Source of the DNA: Oceanobacillus saliphilus
GTDB taxonomy: Bacteria > Bacillota > Bacilli > Bacillales > Amphibacillaceae
Direction: 5' to 3'
DNA length: 64,000 nucleotides
NCBI RefSeq assembly: GCF_023522835.1
Contig: NZ_JALCZU010000001.1
Location: forward strand, 637,297 to 701,296
Below are positions 10,047-18,459 of this stretch, in pieces. A model generated the notes under the pieces. The model had not been told where the DNA came from and made no database searches. It saw only the letters and a list, made by a program, of their open reading frames with translations. Each line of letters opens with the position of its first letter. Positions within the stretch are counted from its first letter, which is position 1. The translations under genes and the position numbers were made by a program.

Positions 10047-10742
10047 CTACAAATTCATTCGTACCCGTTCGATTGCACTTTGTGAAAAGCCGTTCGAAAA
10101 TACGCCATCTACTCTTACTGCACTTCCAAAGTGATACTGCTCTGCACCTACCGATTGATGGATGTCGGCAATGTTTTCTGGTGATAGACCTGAGCCTGGC
10201 ATGATACTCGGACCGTGTTCTACGTTAGATAATTTTACTAGTTTTGCCAGTTGCTCTTTGCCTTTTTCACAAGTTAGTTCTCCACCTGATGTTAATATCC
10301 TTCTTACATGCTGCTTGTATTTGAGCAATGTATGATATGCCGCTTCCTGTGATTGCACCTCATCAAACGCCCGGTGGAAGGTTATATCAATATATGGGAA
10401 TTGCCGAATAATTTCCCTAAGCATGACCTCATTTACCGTACCATTCTTATGAAGTGCTCCGAAGACAATTCGTTTGCCACCAAGTTCCACAATCATCCGG
10501 ATATCTTCACAAATCACCTGAAAATCGTCTTCTGAATAGCAGAAATGATAGCCATGGGGTCTGACCATGATTTGTACAGGGATTGTCACACTTTCTAGCA
10601 CCTGTTTAATCGTTCCATAGCTTGGTGTGAGACCGCCCTCTTTCATTGCGGATACCAGTTCCAATCGGTCCGCTCCTAGTTTTTCTGCTTGAATCGCATC
10701 TTGCTTATTTTGAATGATCAATTCCAATTTCATATTCTTCAT
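10047..10742 (-). CDS. cutC: CutC family copper homeostasis protein
   Basis: A 231-aa TIM-barrel protein of the CutC family: MKLELIIQNKQDAIQAEKLG, ADRLELVSAMKEGGLTPSYG, IMVRPHGYHFCYS, VFGALHKNGTVN, FHRAFDEV, RILTSGGE and IMPGSGLSPENI are all family signatures. CutC was linked to copper tolerance in E. coli, though its biochemical role is unsettled. Two ATGs (10742 and 10733) follow GGGAAGAGG; the second has the better spacing and would shorten the protein by three residues. Neighbouring 10853-11770 is also a TIM barrel on the same strand, but a hairpin separates them. Confidence 0.88.
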   Translation of the reverse strand: MKNMKLELIIQNKQDAIQAEKLGADRLELVSAMKEGGLTPSYGTIKQVLESVTIPVQIMVRPHGYHFCYSEDDFQVICEDIRMIVELGGKRIVFGALHKNGTVNEVMLREIIRQFPYIDITFHRAFDEVQSQEAAYHTLLKYKQHVRRILTSGGELTCEKGKEQLAKLVKLSNVEHGPSIMPGSGLSPENIADIHQSVGAEQYHFGSAVRVDGVFSNGFSQSAIERVRMNL

Positions 10743-10804
10743 CAACCTCTTCCCAAAATTTTAGCTTAGCCATCGTACCGTTCCATCTTTTACAATGAGC
10801 AAAA

Positions 10805-10828
10805 GAGACAATCTCTTAAAATTGTCTC
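10805..10828 (-). terminator. Weak terminator after the TIM-barrel gene
   Basis: GAGACAAT (10805-10812) pairs with ATTGTCTC (10821-10828). On the minus strand a short TTTT follows. Confidence 0.5.
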
Positions 10829-10852
10829 ACATGTTGAAAAATAAGTTGCTTT

Positions 10853-11770
10853 CTAACGTTTCACAGATGCTGCCATTCTGACATAAGTATGCCGTCTCCC
10901 GCGAATAGCGATAGAATAGGTCATAATGTTTTCTGGGACCGCAATTCCGTAATAACCTGTATCTCCAATATGATAAATATCTGCACCAGCCATTTTACTA
11001 TTAAGCGCAATTTGGCGTATCGTTGCCTCGTCTGCCCCTTCTTGGCTTGTGCCAATGGTGAGCATCGCCAGCGCACCTTTTGAATGAACAAAACGAACAT
11101 ATTTTTGGGCTGTATCCAGGGTGATTCCAGGTACTGTTCCAGGAGCAGGCATTAAGATAACATCAGCACCCGCTTCAACAAAACGAGCTAGAGCATCTTC
11201 TGAAACAATGCTACTCCCTGTTTCGTTTGCAACACCAGCACCATGCATCTTTCCAGCTATAATTAATCCTTCATCACCAAAAACCTCACGAGCCTTCCTA
11301 ATGGCAACGACTGTTTCCTCATTGGTCACACCCGTTTTTGGATTCCCTGTTAAGCAAATAAAATCAAATCCTAATTTTTTAGCTTCTCTTAATGCTTCTT
11401 CCGTAGCCAATCTACCATTTGAAACTGCATCTAGCTGTTCAATTTGCTCAGCATTAAGGTCAACTGGTTCCAAATTTAGACCAACAGGGCGCCCAGTTAA
11501 TTCTTTCATTTTTTGTATAATGGACTCATTCTCATTACATTCGTACCCCTCAACAGAAGGATGAAAAACGTCAAATACATTCAATAATAATAAATCAGCA
11601 CCAAATGCAGCTGCAAGCTCAGCATTTGTGACACTAGGGATTAATGGTGCTACAGAAGTCATTGTCTCTGATAGCATGACCCTTCCTTCACATGCTCGGA
11701 TTGATTGTTTTAAATCTTGACCATTCATTTTTTGAAAATCAGAAGCCTTACAATCTAATAGTCTTTTCAC
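10853..11770 (-). CDS. TIM-barrel protein of unknown function (DUF7916-like, PEP mutase-like)
   Basis: A 305-aa protein whose alternating beta/alpha pattern suggests a TIM barrel: FGADLLLLNVFDV, RPVGLNLEPVDLN, LGFDFICLTGNPKTGV, GLIIAGKMHGAGV, AGADVILMPAPGTVPG, GADIYHIGDTGY. Related proteins are annotated inconsistently (haloacid dehalogenase-like or DUF7916), and no HAD DxD motif is visible, so that label is not supported. The start is a GTG at 11770 behind AAAGGAGAAATC; the in-frame ATG 14 codons upstream lacks a site. No signal peptide or membrane segment. Conserved Lys/Asp/His in the strand ends look catalytic, but the reaction is unknown. Confidence 0.6.
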   Translation of the reverse strand: MKRLLDCKASDFQKMNGQDLKQSIRACEGRVMLSETMTSVAPLIPSVTNAELAAAFGADLLLLNVFDVFHPSVEGYECNENESIIQKMKELTGRPVGLNLEPVDLNAEQIEQLDAVSNGRLATEEALREAKKLGFDFICLTGNPKTGVTNEETVVAIRKAREVFGDEGLIIAGKMHGAGVANETGSSIVSEDALARFVEAGADVILMPAPGTVPGITLDTAQKYVRFVHSKGALAMLTIGTSQEGADEATIRQIALNSKMAGADIYHIGDTGYYGIAVPENIMTYSIAIRGRRHTYVRMAASVKR

Positions 11771-12339
11771 TAAGATTTCTCCTTTACACCACATATATGC
11801 TATTAACTCCATGATACTTCTAATTATAACACTTATTATTACAGCGCATATCCGTATAAACAGGGCAATATAATGCTAGGAATGACAGTCAACGTTTATA
11901 AAACTACTTTCGTATTTAAAAATTACATAAAGAAACCCGAGACAATAGTACTAGTTTTGTTGTCAGCTGATTCTGATTATCCATTTTATAGAATTGAATT
12001 GAAACTTTATACGGTGCTCATTCGTATATAAAATAGCAAAAATAATATGGGTATTGGGAAAGGGGGGGAGTTTAATGTACAAATGGTGAGAATGTAGAAT
12101 AAAGCAGTCAATCAATTACTGTGATTAACGATAATTCAATATAGATCTTAAGGGGATGTGAGATAAATCGCATATAATGTAAGACCAGAAAGGCTGTCGA
12201 TTCTTATCATTTTTTATCGGAGTCTTATGGCGTAAATTAGCAGATTATTGTGGAGGAACTTTATCTCTTTGATTTTATCTATTTTATTAGCAATAGGATA
12301 AAAACAGAATGAAGCGACAGACGTATCCAAAAAATGTAC
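11771..12339. other. Intergenic, no gene seen
   Basis: About 570 bp of AT-rich sequence between two oppositely oriented genes. Short in-frame stretches encode hydrophobic strings near 12250-12300, but none has a start, site and length that persuade. No repeat or RNA motif was recognised. Confidence 0.5.
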
Positions 12340-12366
12340 TTGGATAAAAGTTAACTATCATATAAT
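12340..12366 (+). promoter_or_regulatory. Possible promoter of the permease-ATPase-PASTA operon
   Basis: TTGGAT (12340-12345) and TATAAT (12361-12366) precede the operon. The -10 is perfect, but the 15-bp spacer is short, so another -35 may be used. Confidence 0.35.
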
Positions 12367-12430
12367 ATAAAAATAGGCTCATTTTTTTGAAAATTAAAAC
12401 AGGGATGAATTTTTAGTGAGGGGGTTTGTT

Positions 12431-13894
12431 ATGAATTTTATTAAACGTGGCTTTTTAAGTATTACTAGAAAGAAAGGGAAATCATTAATTTTACTTGCCG
12501 TTATTTTTATCTTAGGAAATTTAATATCAGGAGCAATTTCTATTCAACAAGCAACGGGTAATGTGGAAACGAATATTAAAGAAAGGCTAGGAGCCGCCAC
12601 GACAGTTGAACTTGATTATGAAGCATTGGATGCTCTAAGCGAAGCAGATTGGGAAGGGTTCGAGATTCAAGACATAGGCGTGGATCTGATTAAACAAATT
12701 GGTGAGCTTTCCTATGTAAAATATTATGATTATAGTATGTCTACATACTTAGGATCAGAAGCAATCGACAGCTATCAGGGGGATATGGAGGAAGACTATA
12801 TTCACCATGGACCAAGCATGGACTATATGTTGAAAGGAATTAACTATGCTCCAGTTCTTGATTTTGAAGAACAGAAGGGTAAATTAGTGGATGGTCGCGT
12901 TTTTACCCAAGAAGAAGTGGATAACGGTACCTCTGTTGCTATTATTTCAAAAAAATTAGCAGAGAAAAACAATCTTCATGTTGGAGATACCTTTACGTTA
13001 GCCAATGCGGTCTATACTTATGATAACGAGACAGGGGAAGAGGAATTAGTTACTTCGCGTGATGTCGTATTAGAAGTCATTGGATTATTTGAATCTCAAT
13101 CAATTAGAGAAGATGCAGAGGTAGATCCAAGTCGTGGTATGTTTGATTTTATGGATATAGAATATCAAAATACCGTGTATGTGCCGAATGAGATTGTCAT
13201 CAGTGAAACAGAATACCATTGGCAAGAGTACATGAAAGCGGATGAAGAACTTGCAGAAATGATGGAGGGGGAAGAGCAATCTTTCGAATATTACACCCCA
13301 CTGTTTGTCTTAAATAGCCCTGAAGATAGTGACGCATTTGAGGAAGAGGTAATACCACTCTTGCCAGAACTCTATACAGTAGTCAGCGCTACGGATCAAT
13401 ATGATAGCATTGCTGGGCCGGTGGAATCGATGGCCAATCTATCAAAATATGTTTTGATAGCTGCAGTAATTGCAACGGTGCTGATTATTGGTTTAGTAGT
13501 TTTACTATTCCTCCGGGATCGAAAACGTGAATTGGGTATTTACTTATCCTTGGGAGAAAGCCGGAGCCGTGTTGTCGGGCAAATACTAATCGAAGTTATG
13601 GTCGTTGCGTTAATTGGTATTACTTTATCCTTATTTAGCGGAAACTTCTTAGCTGGACAAATATCTAATACGATGATGGAAGCAGATCATAATACGTCTT
13701 ATGAAGAAGTTATGTATTATAGTCAAATTCAAACAGATGTGACAACAGCAGATGTCTTAGATTCTTATGAGGTAAAGCTTAATTCAAGCTATATTCTAGT
13801 CTTCTATGGAATCGGTCTGTTAACGATATTACTTTCAACGGCTATTCCGCTTATTTATATTGTAAGGCTAAATCCGAAGAAAATACTGATGTAA
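12431..13894 (+). CDS. FtsX/MacB-like ABC transporter permease
   Basis: A 487-aa membrane protein. One transmembrane helix lies near residues 12-33 (SLILLAVIFILGNLISGAIS), followed by an extracytoplasmic domain of about 300 residues rich in Asp/Glu, then three C-terminal helices (YVLIAAVIATVLIIGLVVLL, VVALIGITLSLFSGN, VFYGIGLLTILLSTAIPLIY). This is the MacB/FtsX topology, whose members act as mechanotransmission devices rather than classic importers. The ATG at 12431 follows GAGGGGG; a GTG five codons upstream lies within that site. It is the first gene of a three-gene operon with an ATPase and a PASTA protein. Confidence 0.85.
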   Translation: MNFIKRGFLSITRKKGKSLILLAVIFILGNLISGAISIQQATGNVETNIKERLGAATTVELDYEALDALSEADWEGFEIQDIGVDLIKQIGELSYVKYYDYSMSTYLGSEAIDSYQGDMEEDYIHHGPSMDYMLKGINYAPVLDFEEQKGKLVDGRVFTQEEVDNGTSVAIISKKLAEKNNLHVGDTFTLANAVYTYDNETGEEELVTSRDVVLEVIGLFESQSIREDAEVDPSRGMFDFMDIEYQNTVYVPNEIVISETEYHWQEYMKADEELAEMMEGEEQSFEYYTPLFVLNSPEDSDAFEEEVIPLLPELYTVVSATDQYDSIAGPVESMANLSKYVLIAAVIATVLIIGLVVLLFLRDRKRELGIYLSLGESRSRVVGQILIEVMVVALIGITLSLFSGNFLAGQISNTMMEADHNTSYEEVMYYSQIQTDVTTADVLDSYEVKLNSSYILVFYGIGLLTILLSTAIPLIYIVRLNPKKILM

Positions 13895-13921
13895 TCGAAG
13901 TTGTACAAATAGAGAGGTGAG

Positions 13922-14596
13922 ATGATGATATTAGAAGCGAAAGATTTAAATTATTATTATCAAGATGGCGAGGAGCGTCGTTATATTTTAAAAGATACAT
14001 CTGTCTCTTTTGAGAAGGGTAAGTTTTATACGATTTTAGGGCAGTCCGGTTCAGGGAAAACCACCTTGTTATCATTACTTAGTGCCTTGGATTCGCCGCA
14101 TAGTGGAACCGTTTTATTTAACGAGGAAGATATTAAGAAAATTGGCTATGAAAAATTTCGCCGTAATCATGTCGGGATTATTTTTCAAAGCTATAATTTA
14201 ATCCCGACCTTTACAGCTGTGGAAAATGTACTGATTCCAATGTCGATTACGGAAAATGAAATTCCGGATGATGCAATGACAGTAGCTTATAATTTACTAG
14301 ATTACATCGGGATTGTAAAAAACAAAGCAGATCGACCTGTTAATAAGCTTTCTGGGGGAGAGCAGCAGCGCGTGGCTATTGCCCGCGCGCTAGCAACCAA
14401 TGTGGAATTAATTCTTGCCGATGAGCCGACAGGAAACCTTGATGAAGAGATGGAGCAGGAAATCATTAATATCTTTAAGAAATTGGCACATGAACACGGG
14501 AAATGTGTCATTGTGGTAACACACTCCAATGAGATTGCTTTGCAGTCTGATCAGGCTTTCCTTTTGAAGAAGGGTGTACTGTCTTCCCATGAGTGA
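13922..14596 (+). CDS. ABC transporter ATP-binding protein (MacB/LolD type)
   Basis: A 224-aa ATPase with Walker A LGQSGSGKTT (about residues 39-48), Q-loop IFQSYNLIPTFTAVENV, signature LSGGEQQRVAIARAL, Walker B LILADEPTGNLD and switch His in VVTHSN. The Q-loop and DEPTGNLD place it in the MacB/LolD/FtsE group that pairs with FtsX-like permeases. GAGGTGAG lies directly before two adjacent ATGs (13922, 13925); the second has better spacing. It begins 27 nt after the permease stop and its own stop overlaps the start of the PASTA gene. Confidence 0.93.
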   Translation: MMILEAKDLNYYYQDGEERRYILKDTSVSFEKGKFYTILGQSGSGKTTLLSLLSALDSPHSGTVLFNEEDIKKIGYEKFRRNHVGIIFQSYNLIPTFTAVENVLIPMSITENEIPDDAMTVAYNLLDYIGIVKNKADRPVNKLSGGEQQRVAIARALATNVELILADEPTGNLDEEMEQEIINIFKKLAHEHGKCVIVVTHSNEIALQSDQAFLLKKGVLSSHE

Positions 14597-16076
14597 TTTT
14601 TTATCAAAATTTAATAAAGACAAGTACGAGGACCTGTTGAATGAACAAGAAGACAAAAAAATAAAAGATGGGAAAGATAAGAAAACGGAGAATCAAGAAG
14701 AAACAGAACCGCAGCAAAAGTTGGAAGAACAAGCTTCTGCTGCGGAACGGGAAGAAACAGTACCAGAGCGTGATATCCCGCATCATCCACAGTCTTCCTT
14801 TTCTAGAAACAGCCGACAACGGGATACGGAAGAAGAAGTAGAGATTGATCCGGAGTATCGAAGGAAAAAGCGACGTCAGCTATGGCTGATTATTTCAGGA
14901 GCTATCTTAGCTTGTATGTTGATTTTCTTCATTTACTATATGCTTGTCCATGTGAAGGTTGAAGATTTTGTGGGACAGCCTGTTGCAGAAGCTCGGGCTT
15001 GGGCGCAAGAAAATGATGTAGAGGTTGAATTAGTACAAGATTATCATATGGAACACGATGCAAATCAGATTATTTCACAAAGTGTATCTGCTGGAGACAA
15101 AATCAGAAAAGGGAAAACGCTCCAATTGATAAGCAGTTTAGGTGCTGACCCAGAAGAGATTATTCCACTTGCGAATTTTTCAGAAATGAGTCGAGTAGAA
15201 GCAGAGAATTGGATTGGTGAAAACAAGTTAGAAAACCTGCAGATGGTCACAGAGTATAGTGATGATATTGAAGAAGGTGCATTTATTAAGATTACTATCA
15301 GGGATAGTGGAATTAATGAATCAGAATACCAACGTAAACACAGTGCTGCCGTCTATTATTCAAAAGGGAAAGAAGTCTTCGAAAGGAATATCACGATACC
15401 TGAATTTACCGGCAATGCCAAGGAAGAAGTCGAAAAGTGGGCAGAAACCAATGAAATTGAGATGACGTATGAAGAGGCGGACTCTGACAGTATCGAAGCG
15501 GGATATATTATTAGTCAAAGTGAAACAGCAGATGGAAAAATCGCAAAAAGAGACAAGATGGAAGTTGTAGTATCTGTAGGTAAAGCGACAGTAGTTCCAA
15601 ATTTTGGGGAACTGACTGCGGAGGAAGCTGCTACTGGTTACCCTGATTTAGACGTGACAGTGAAACAGGTATTCCACGCAGATGTTTCTTACGGAAGACT
15701 TATTTCACAATCTGTTGAGGCAGGTACAAAATTAACGGAAAAAGATGATCAGAATGTTACAGTTACTTATTCGCTAGGGAAGCCGTATTTAGGCGATTTT
15801 CGTGGACAATTAGAAGGTGAATTGCCAAGGTTATTTTTCGATCAATATCAATCAAAAGGTGCGGATATTAAATATATTGTTAAGTATGTCTATTCCCCGG
15901 AAGTAAAGGGGACAGTGATTGGCATGGGTAAATTTAATGAATTTGTACCATTGACTCATACAGTAGAGATTAGTGTTAGCAATAATGCTTCAGCACCTCC
16001 TAATCCACCAGCCTATGTCGAGGATGAACCAGACGGACCTATAGAAGAGGAAGATTTTGAAGACTATGTAAAATAA
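14589..16076 (+). CDS. Membrane-anchored multi-PASTA-domain protein coupled to an ABC transporter
   Basis: A 495-aa protein starting MSDFLSKFNK; its ATG overlaps the ATPase stop (ATGAGTGA). Residues 1-97 are a highly charged cytoplasmic stretch (many Lys, Glu, Gln). Residues 98-120 form a single transmembrane helix (LWLIISGAILACMLIFFIYY). Outside lie four or five PASTA-like modules, recognisable by repeats of 'F.G....EA..WA', 'I.SQS...G..I.K' and 'L..SLG', ending in an acidic tail. There is no kinase domain, unlike PrkC/StkP. PASTA domains bind muropeptides or lipid II in other proteins. In this operon it occupies the place a membrane-fusion protein would have, so a wall-sensing partner of the transporter is the inference. 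Confidence 0.8.
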   Translation: MSDFLSKFNKDKYEDLLNEQEDKKIKDGKDKKTENQEETEPQQKLEEQASAAEREETVPERDIPHHPQSSFSRNSRQRDTEEEVEIDPEYRRKKRRQLWLIISGAILACMLIFFIYYMLVHVKVEDFVGQPVAEARAWAQENDVEVELVQDYHMEHDANQIISQSVSAGDKIRKGKTLQLISSLGADPEEIIPLANFSEMSRVEAENWIGENKLENLQMVTEYSDDIEEGAFIKITIRDSGINESEYQRKHSAAVYYSKGKEVFERNITIPEFTGNAKEEVEKWAETNEIEMTYEEADSDSIEAGYIISQSETADGKIAKRDKMEVVVSVGKATVVPNFGELTAEEAATGYPDLDVTVKQVFHADVSYGRLISQSVEAGTKLTEKDDQNVTVTYSLGKPYLGDFRGQLEGELPRLFFDQYQSKGADIKYIVKYVYSPEVKGTVIGMGKFNEFVPLTHTVEISVSNNASAPPNPPAYVEDEPDGPIEEEDFEDYVK

Positions 16077-16238
16077 ACATCATCGTGTGTTCAAAAAAGA
16101 ATAAGTTCTGGTTAACCTTATAGTACAAACAGGTCCAAGTAGTTCTGTACTACGTTAAAAGGTTTACAAGAACTAAGTAAATTAGTAAATTATAGGTTAA
16201 TGTCGAAATATAATATCATAGGGAAAGAGGGATTGAAA

Positions 16239-16748
16239 ATGGATGTAAGATACCCAATTGGCAAATTACAAGTACCGGAAAAGGTAACACTTGAAAATAT
16301 CCAAGAATGGTTAAAGCAAATCGAAACGTACACGATTCGATTAAGAGAAACGGTCGACTCATTAAGTAATGAGGAATTAAGCAAAACTTATCGTGACGGT
16401 AGTTGGACAGTTCGCGGGCTTGTTCATCACATTGCAGATTCTCAGTTGAATATGTTTCAACGTTTGAAATTAGCTTTAACAGATGAGAATCCAACAGTAC
16501 CAAATTTCGATCAAGAAAAATGGGCTGTTCAACCAGATACAAAGCTTCCTATAGAAAGTTCTATTAAAATACTGGAAGGCATAAATGAGCGCATCGTATC
16601 TTTAGGAAATAGCTTAACTGAAGAACAATTAAATCGCATCTTTACTCACCAGATAAACGGTAAAATAACAGTTTCTACAAAGATTGCAAAATTAGCTTGG
16701 CATGAAGAGCATCACTTGGCTCATATAAAACTCGCATTATCAAAATAA
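16239..16748 (+). CDS. DinB/YfiT-family putative metal-dependent hydrolase (bacillithiol transferase type)
   Basis: A 169-aa four-helix-bundle protein beginning MDVRYPIGKLQ, close to Bacillus YfiT. Metal ligands of the fold are present: His in LVHHIADSQ (about residue 65) and the HEEHHLAHIK helix near the C-terminus. YfiT binds nickel or zinc in a His triad, and DinB-like BstA members transfer bacillithiol to electrophiles, so a thiol-transfer detoxification role is likely but not proven. The start at 16239 follows GAGGGAT; an in-frame ATG 13 codons upstream has no site. A strong terminator follows, making it monocistronic. Confidence 0.85.
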   Translation: MDVRYPIGKLQVPEKVTLENIQEWLKQIETYTIRLRETVDSLSNEELSKTYRDGSWTVRGLVHHIADSQLNMFQRLKLALTDENPTVPNFDQEKWAVQPDTKLPIESSIKILEGINERIVSLGNSLTEEQLNRIFTHQINGKITVSTKIAKLAWHEEHHLAHIKLALSK

Positions 16749-16763
16749 TATCGTTTTTTCAGG

Positions 16764-16800
16764 AATTGGCTTATCAAATATCGGTAAGCCAATTTTTTTA
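16764..16800 (+). terminator. Rho-independent terminator
   Basis: AATTGGCTTA (16764-16773) pairs perfectly with TAAGCCAATT (16785-16794), followed by a T-run. Confidence 0.92.
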
Positions 16801-16998
16801 TGTTCCTACGCTCCTGTTACTCCCTAAAACTAGATATTATATTATTTACATTAAGTAGTAGAAACCTTGTTGCCAACAAACCTTTCGGGTGACAACCTTA
16901 ACCACAATGATGAAGCTTTTTTCAATTATTGTTTATTTATCAAGGATAATGGTTATATGTATACTATTATATTGATAGAAATAAGGTGAATGGTAAAC

Positions 16999-17157
16999 AT
17001 GGCTCCTCGTAAATCATTAGAGGTCCAAGTTGAGCAGTTGAGAAATAAGATGTACGAGGCATACAAAAATAATGAAAGCTATGACCGCATCATCAAGATT
17101 TCTCAAGAATTGGATAGATTGCTGAACAGACTGGAGACTCCCCGAGAATCGAAATAG
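16999..17157 (+). CDS. Spo0E-like sporulation regulatory protein (small aspartyl-phosphate phosphatase)
   Basis: A 52-aa ORF, short enough to be missed by gene finders. The translation has two helices: EVQVEQLRNKMYEAYKNN, then YDRIIKISQELDRLLNRL, carrying the SQELD motif of the Spo0E family (Pfam Spo0E-like), whose members dephosphorylate Spo0A~P and delay sporulation. The ATG at 16999 is preceded by AAGGTGA, and a hairpin terminator begins 8 nt after the stop. The motif and two-helix layout make the call firm. The target response regulator is assumed from the family. Confidence 0.88.
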   Translation: MAPRKSLEVQVEQLRNKMYEAYKNNESYDRIIKISQELDRLLNRLETPRESK

Positions 17158-17164
17158 ACAATCG

Positions 17165-17205
17165 AAAAATAAGCGGCTTCCCTTGAGGAATGCAGCTTAT
17201 TTTTT
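17165..17205 (+). terminator. Terminator after the Spo0E-like gene
   Basis: AAAAATAAGC (17165-17174) pairs with GCTTATTTTT, ending in a T-run. Confidence 0.85.
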
Positions 17206-17271
17206 GTGTTAACAAAATGTAAATTTTTCCTTTTTTATTGTATTCCCTCTATAAATTGTAAATTTTTCATG

Positions 17272-17294
17272 TATAATATATCCAAAAGATATAT
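17272..17294. promoter_or_regulatory. -10 box with overlapping palindrome, candidate PadR operator
   Basis: TATAAT (17272-17277) overlaps ATATATC-CAAAA-GATATAT (17276-17294), a perfect 7-bp inverted repeat. It lies 22 bp before the PadR start. Autoregulation by PadR is the inference. Confidence 0.5.
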
Positions 17295-17316
17295 ATCATA
17301 ATGATAGGTGATGCAG

Positions 17317-17859
17317 ATGAAGAATAGTCATACGAAATACGCTATTATGGGCGTAATTACCGCCGGCTGTCGGACTGGATATTCGATTAAGCAGATGATG
17401 GACCAGAGCTTAACTCACTTTTGGAAAATCAGCTATGGCCAGATTTACCCAACATTAAAACAGCTCGTTGAAGAGAGGTTAGCTACTGTAGAAGACACGT
17501 TTCAGGATGGAAAACCGGATAAAAAGGAATACCGCTTAACGGAAAAAGGAGAAAGTGAGCTTCACGCGTGGCTGCAGGAACCGATAGAGGCATTGCATCA
17601 AGAGAAAAATGAGCTTTTGTTAAAACTGTTTTTCAGCGGAAGACAGAGCAAAGAAAGCACCCTTAACCATCTGACAGCCTACAAAGAGAAGCTGGAAGGA
17701 AGGCTGAACACGTATACCTCTATTGAAAATGGAATCCTGGCTAATGGTGAGGGTCTGGAGGATGCACCGTACTGGCTGTTTACGTTGGACTACGGAAAAC
17801 GAGTGACACAGGCTGCGATGGATTGGTGTGACGATACAAGCAGCAAATTAAATCAATAA
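17317..17859 (+). CDS. PadR family transcriptional regulator
   Basis: A 180-aa PadR-type protein with an N-terminal winged helix (residues about 5-85: YAIMGVITAGCRTGYSIKQM, FWKISYGQIYPTLKQLVEE, KKEYRLTEKGE) and a C-terminal helical dimerisation domain. The FWKISYGQIYPTL string is diagnostic for PadR. The ATG at 17317 follows AGGTG with 6-nt spacing; an in-frame GTG within the site is less likely. It is co-transcribed with the DUF4188 gene 16 nt downstream, which it probably represses together with itself through the palindrome at 17276-17294. Confidence 0.92.
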   Translation: MKNSHTKYAIMGVITAGCRTGYSIKQMMDQSLTHFWKISYGQIYPTLKQLVEERLATVEDTFQDGKPDKKEYRLTEKGESELHAWLQEPIEALHQEKNELLLKLFFSGRQSKESTLNHLTAYKEKLEGRLNTYTSIENGILANGEGLEDAPYWLFTLDYGKRVTQAAMDWCDDTSSKLNQ

Positions 17860-17875
17860 TTGGAGGGGAAGAACG

Positions 17876-18370
17876 ATGGGGAAGTTTGTTTTTCAAGGGA
17901 GACATACGACAGATAATGACAAGGATATGGTTGTATTTTTAATTGGCATGAGGATTAATAAACGACGCGCAATCAGCAAGTGGCTGCCCGTCATAATGGC
18001 AATGCCGCCAATGATCCGAGAACTTTATGAGAATAAAGAAGATCTTGGCTTCCTATCGACGGAAACTTACTTTGGCCTTCGAACGACCGTGATGATTCAG
18101 TATTGGCGTTCTGTGGATGATGTTCTTTCCTATGCCAAATCAGAAAAGCATTTACAAGCATGGAAGAATTTTAATAAACAGGTGAGGGGCAATGATGCTG
18201 TCGGTGTTTATCATGAAACCTATCAAGTAGAAAAAGGAAATTATGAAGCGATTTATGTCAATATGCCTTTATATGGCCTAGGAAAAGCAGCAATCCACCA
18301 ACCGGTTACTCCAGAGACAAATTCAGCTAAGAAACGAATTTCATCGGAAAAAAATCTCTCCAAAAGCTAA
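17876..18370 (+). CDS. DUF4188 domain-containing protein (heme-oxygenase/monooxygenase-like)
   Basis: A 164-aa protein beginning MGKFVFQGRHTTDNDKDMVV. The body carries the DUF4188 pattern: FLIGMRINKRRAISKWLPV, LGFLSTETYFGLRTTVMIQY, AWKNFNKQVRG and VGVYHETYQV. The fold is related to dimeric alpha/beta-barrel monooxygenases, but no reaction is established. GGAGGGGAAG precedes the ATG. The gene pairs with the upstream PadR regulator, an arrangement frequent for stress-inducible small enzymes. The last about 20 residues (NSAKKRISSEKNLSKS) are low-complexity and run into a palindromic element. Confidence 0.8.
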   Translation: MGKFVFQGRHTTDNDKDMVVFLIGMRINKRRAISKWLPVIMAMPPMIRELYENKEDLGFLSTETYFGLRTTVMIQYWRSVDDVLSYAKSEKHLQAWKNFNKQVRGNDAVGVYHETYQVEKGNYEAIYVNMPLYGLGKAAIHQPVTPETNSAKKRISSEKNLSKS

Positions 18371-18374
18371 AAGC

Positions 18375-18418
18375 TCCGTCCCCAGCTTTTTTGAAGAACG
18401 AAAGCCTTGGGGGACGGA
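18375..18418. repeat. GGGGACGGA palindrome between converging genes
   Basis: TCCGTCCCC (18375-18383) pairs with GGGGACGGA (18410-18418). It lies between the converging DUF4188 and helD genes and probably serves as a shared terminator. It is related to the other GGGAC-type palindromes here. Confidence 0.65.
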
Positions 18419-18459
18419 CCCTATTTTCCCATTTCCATCGTACTTGGCAAAAATACTTT

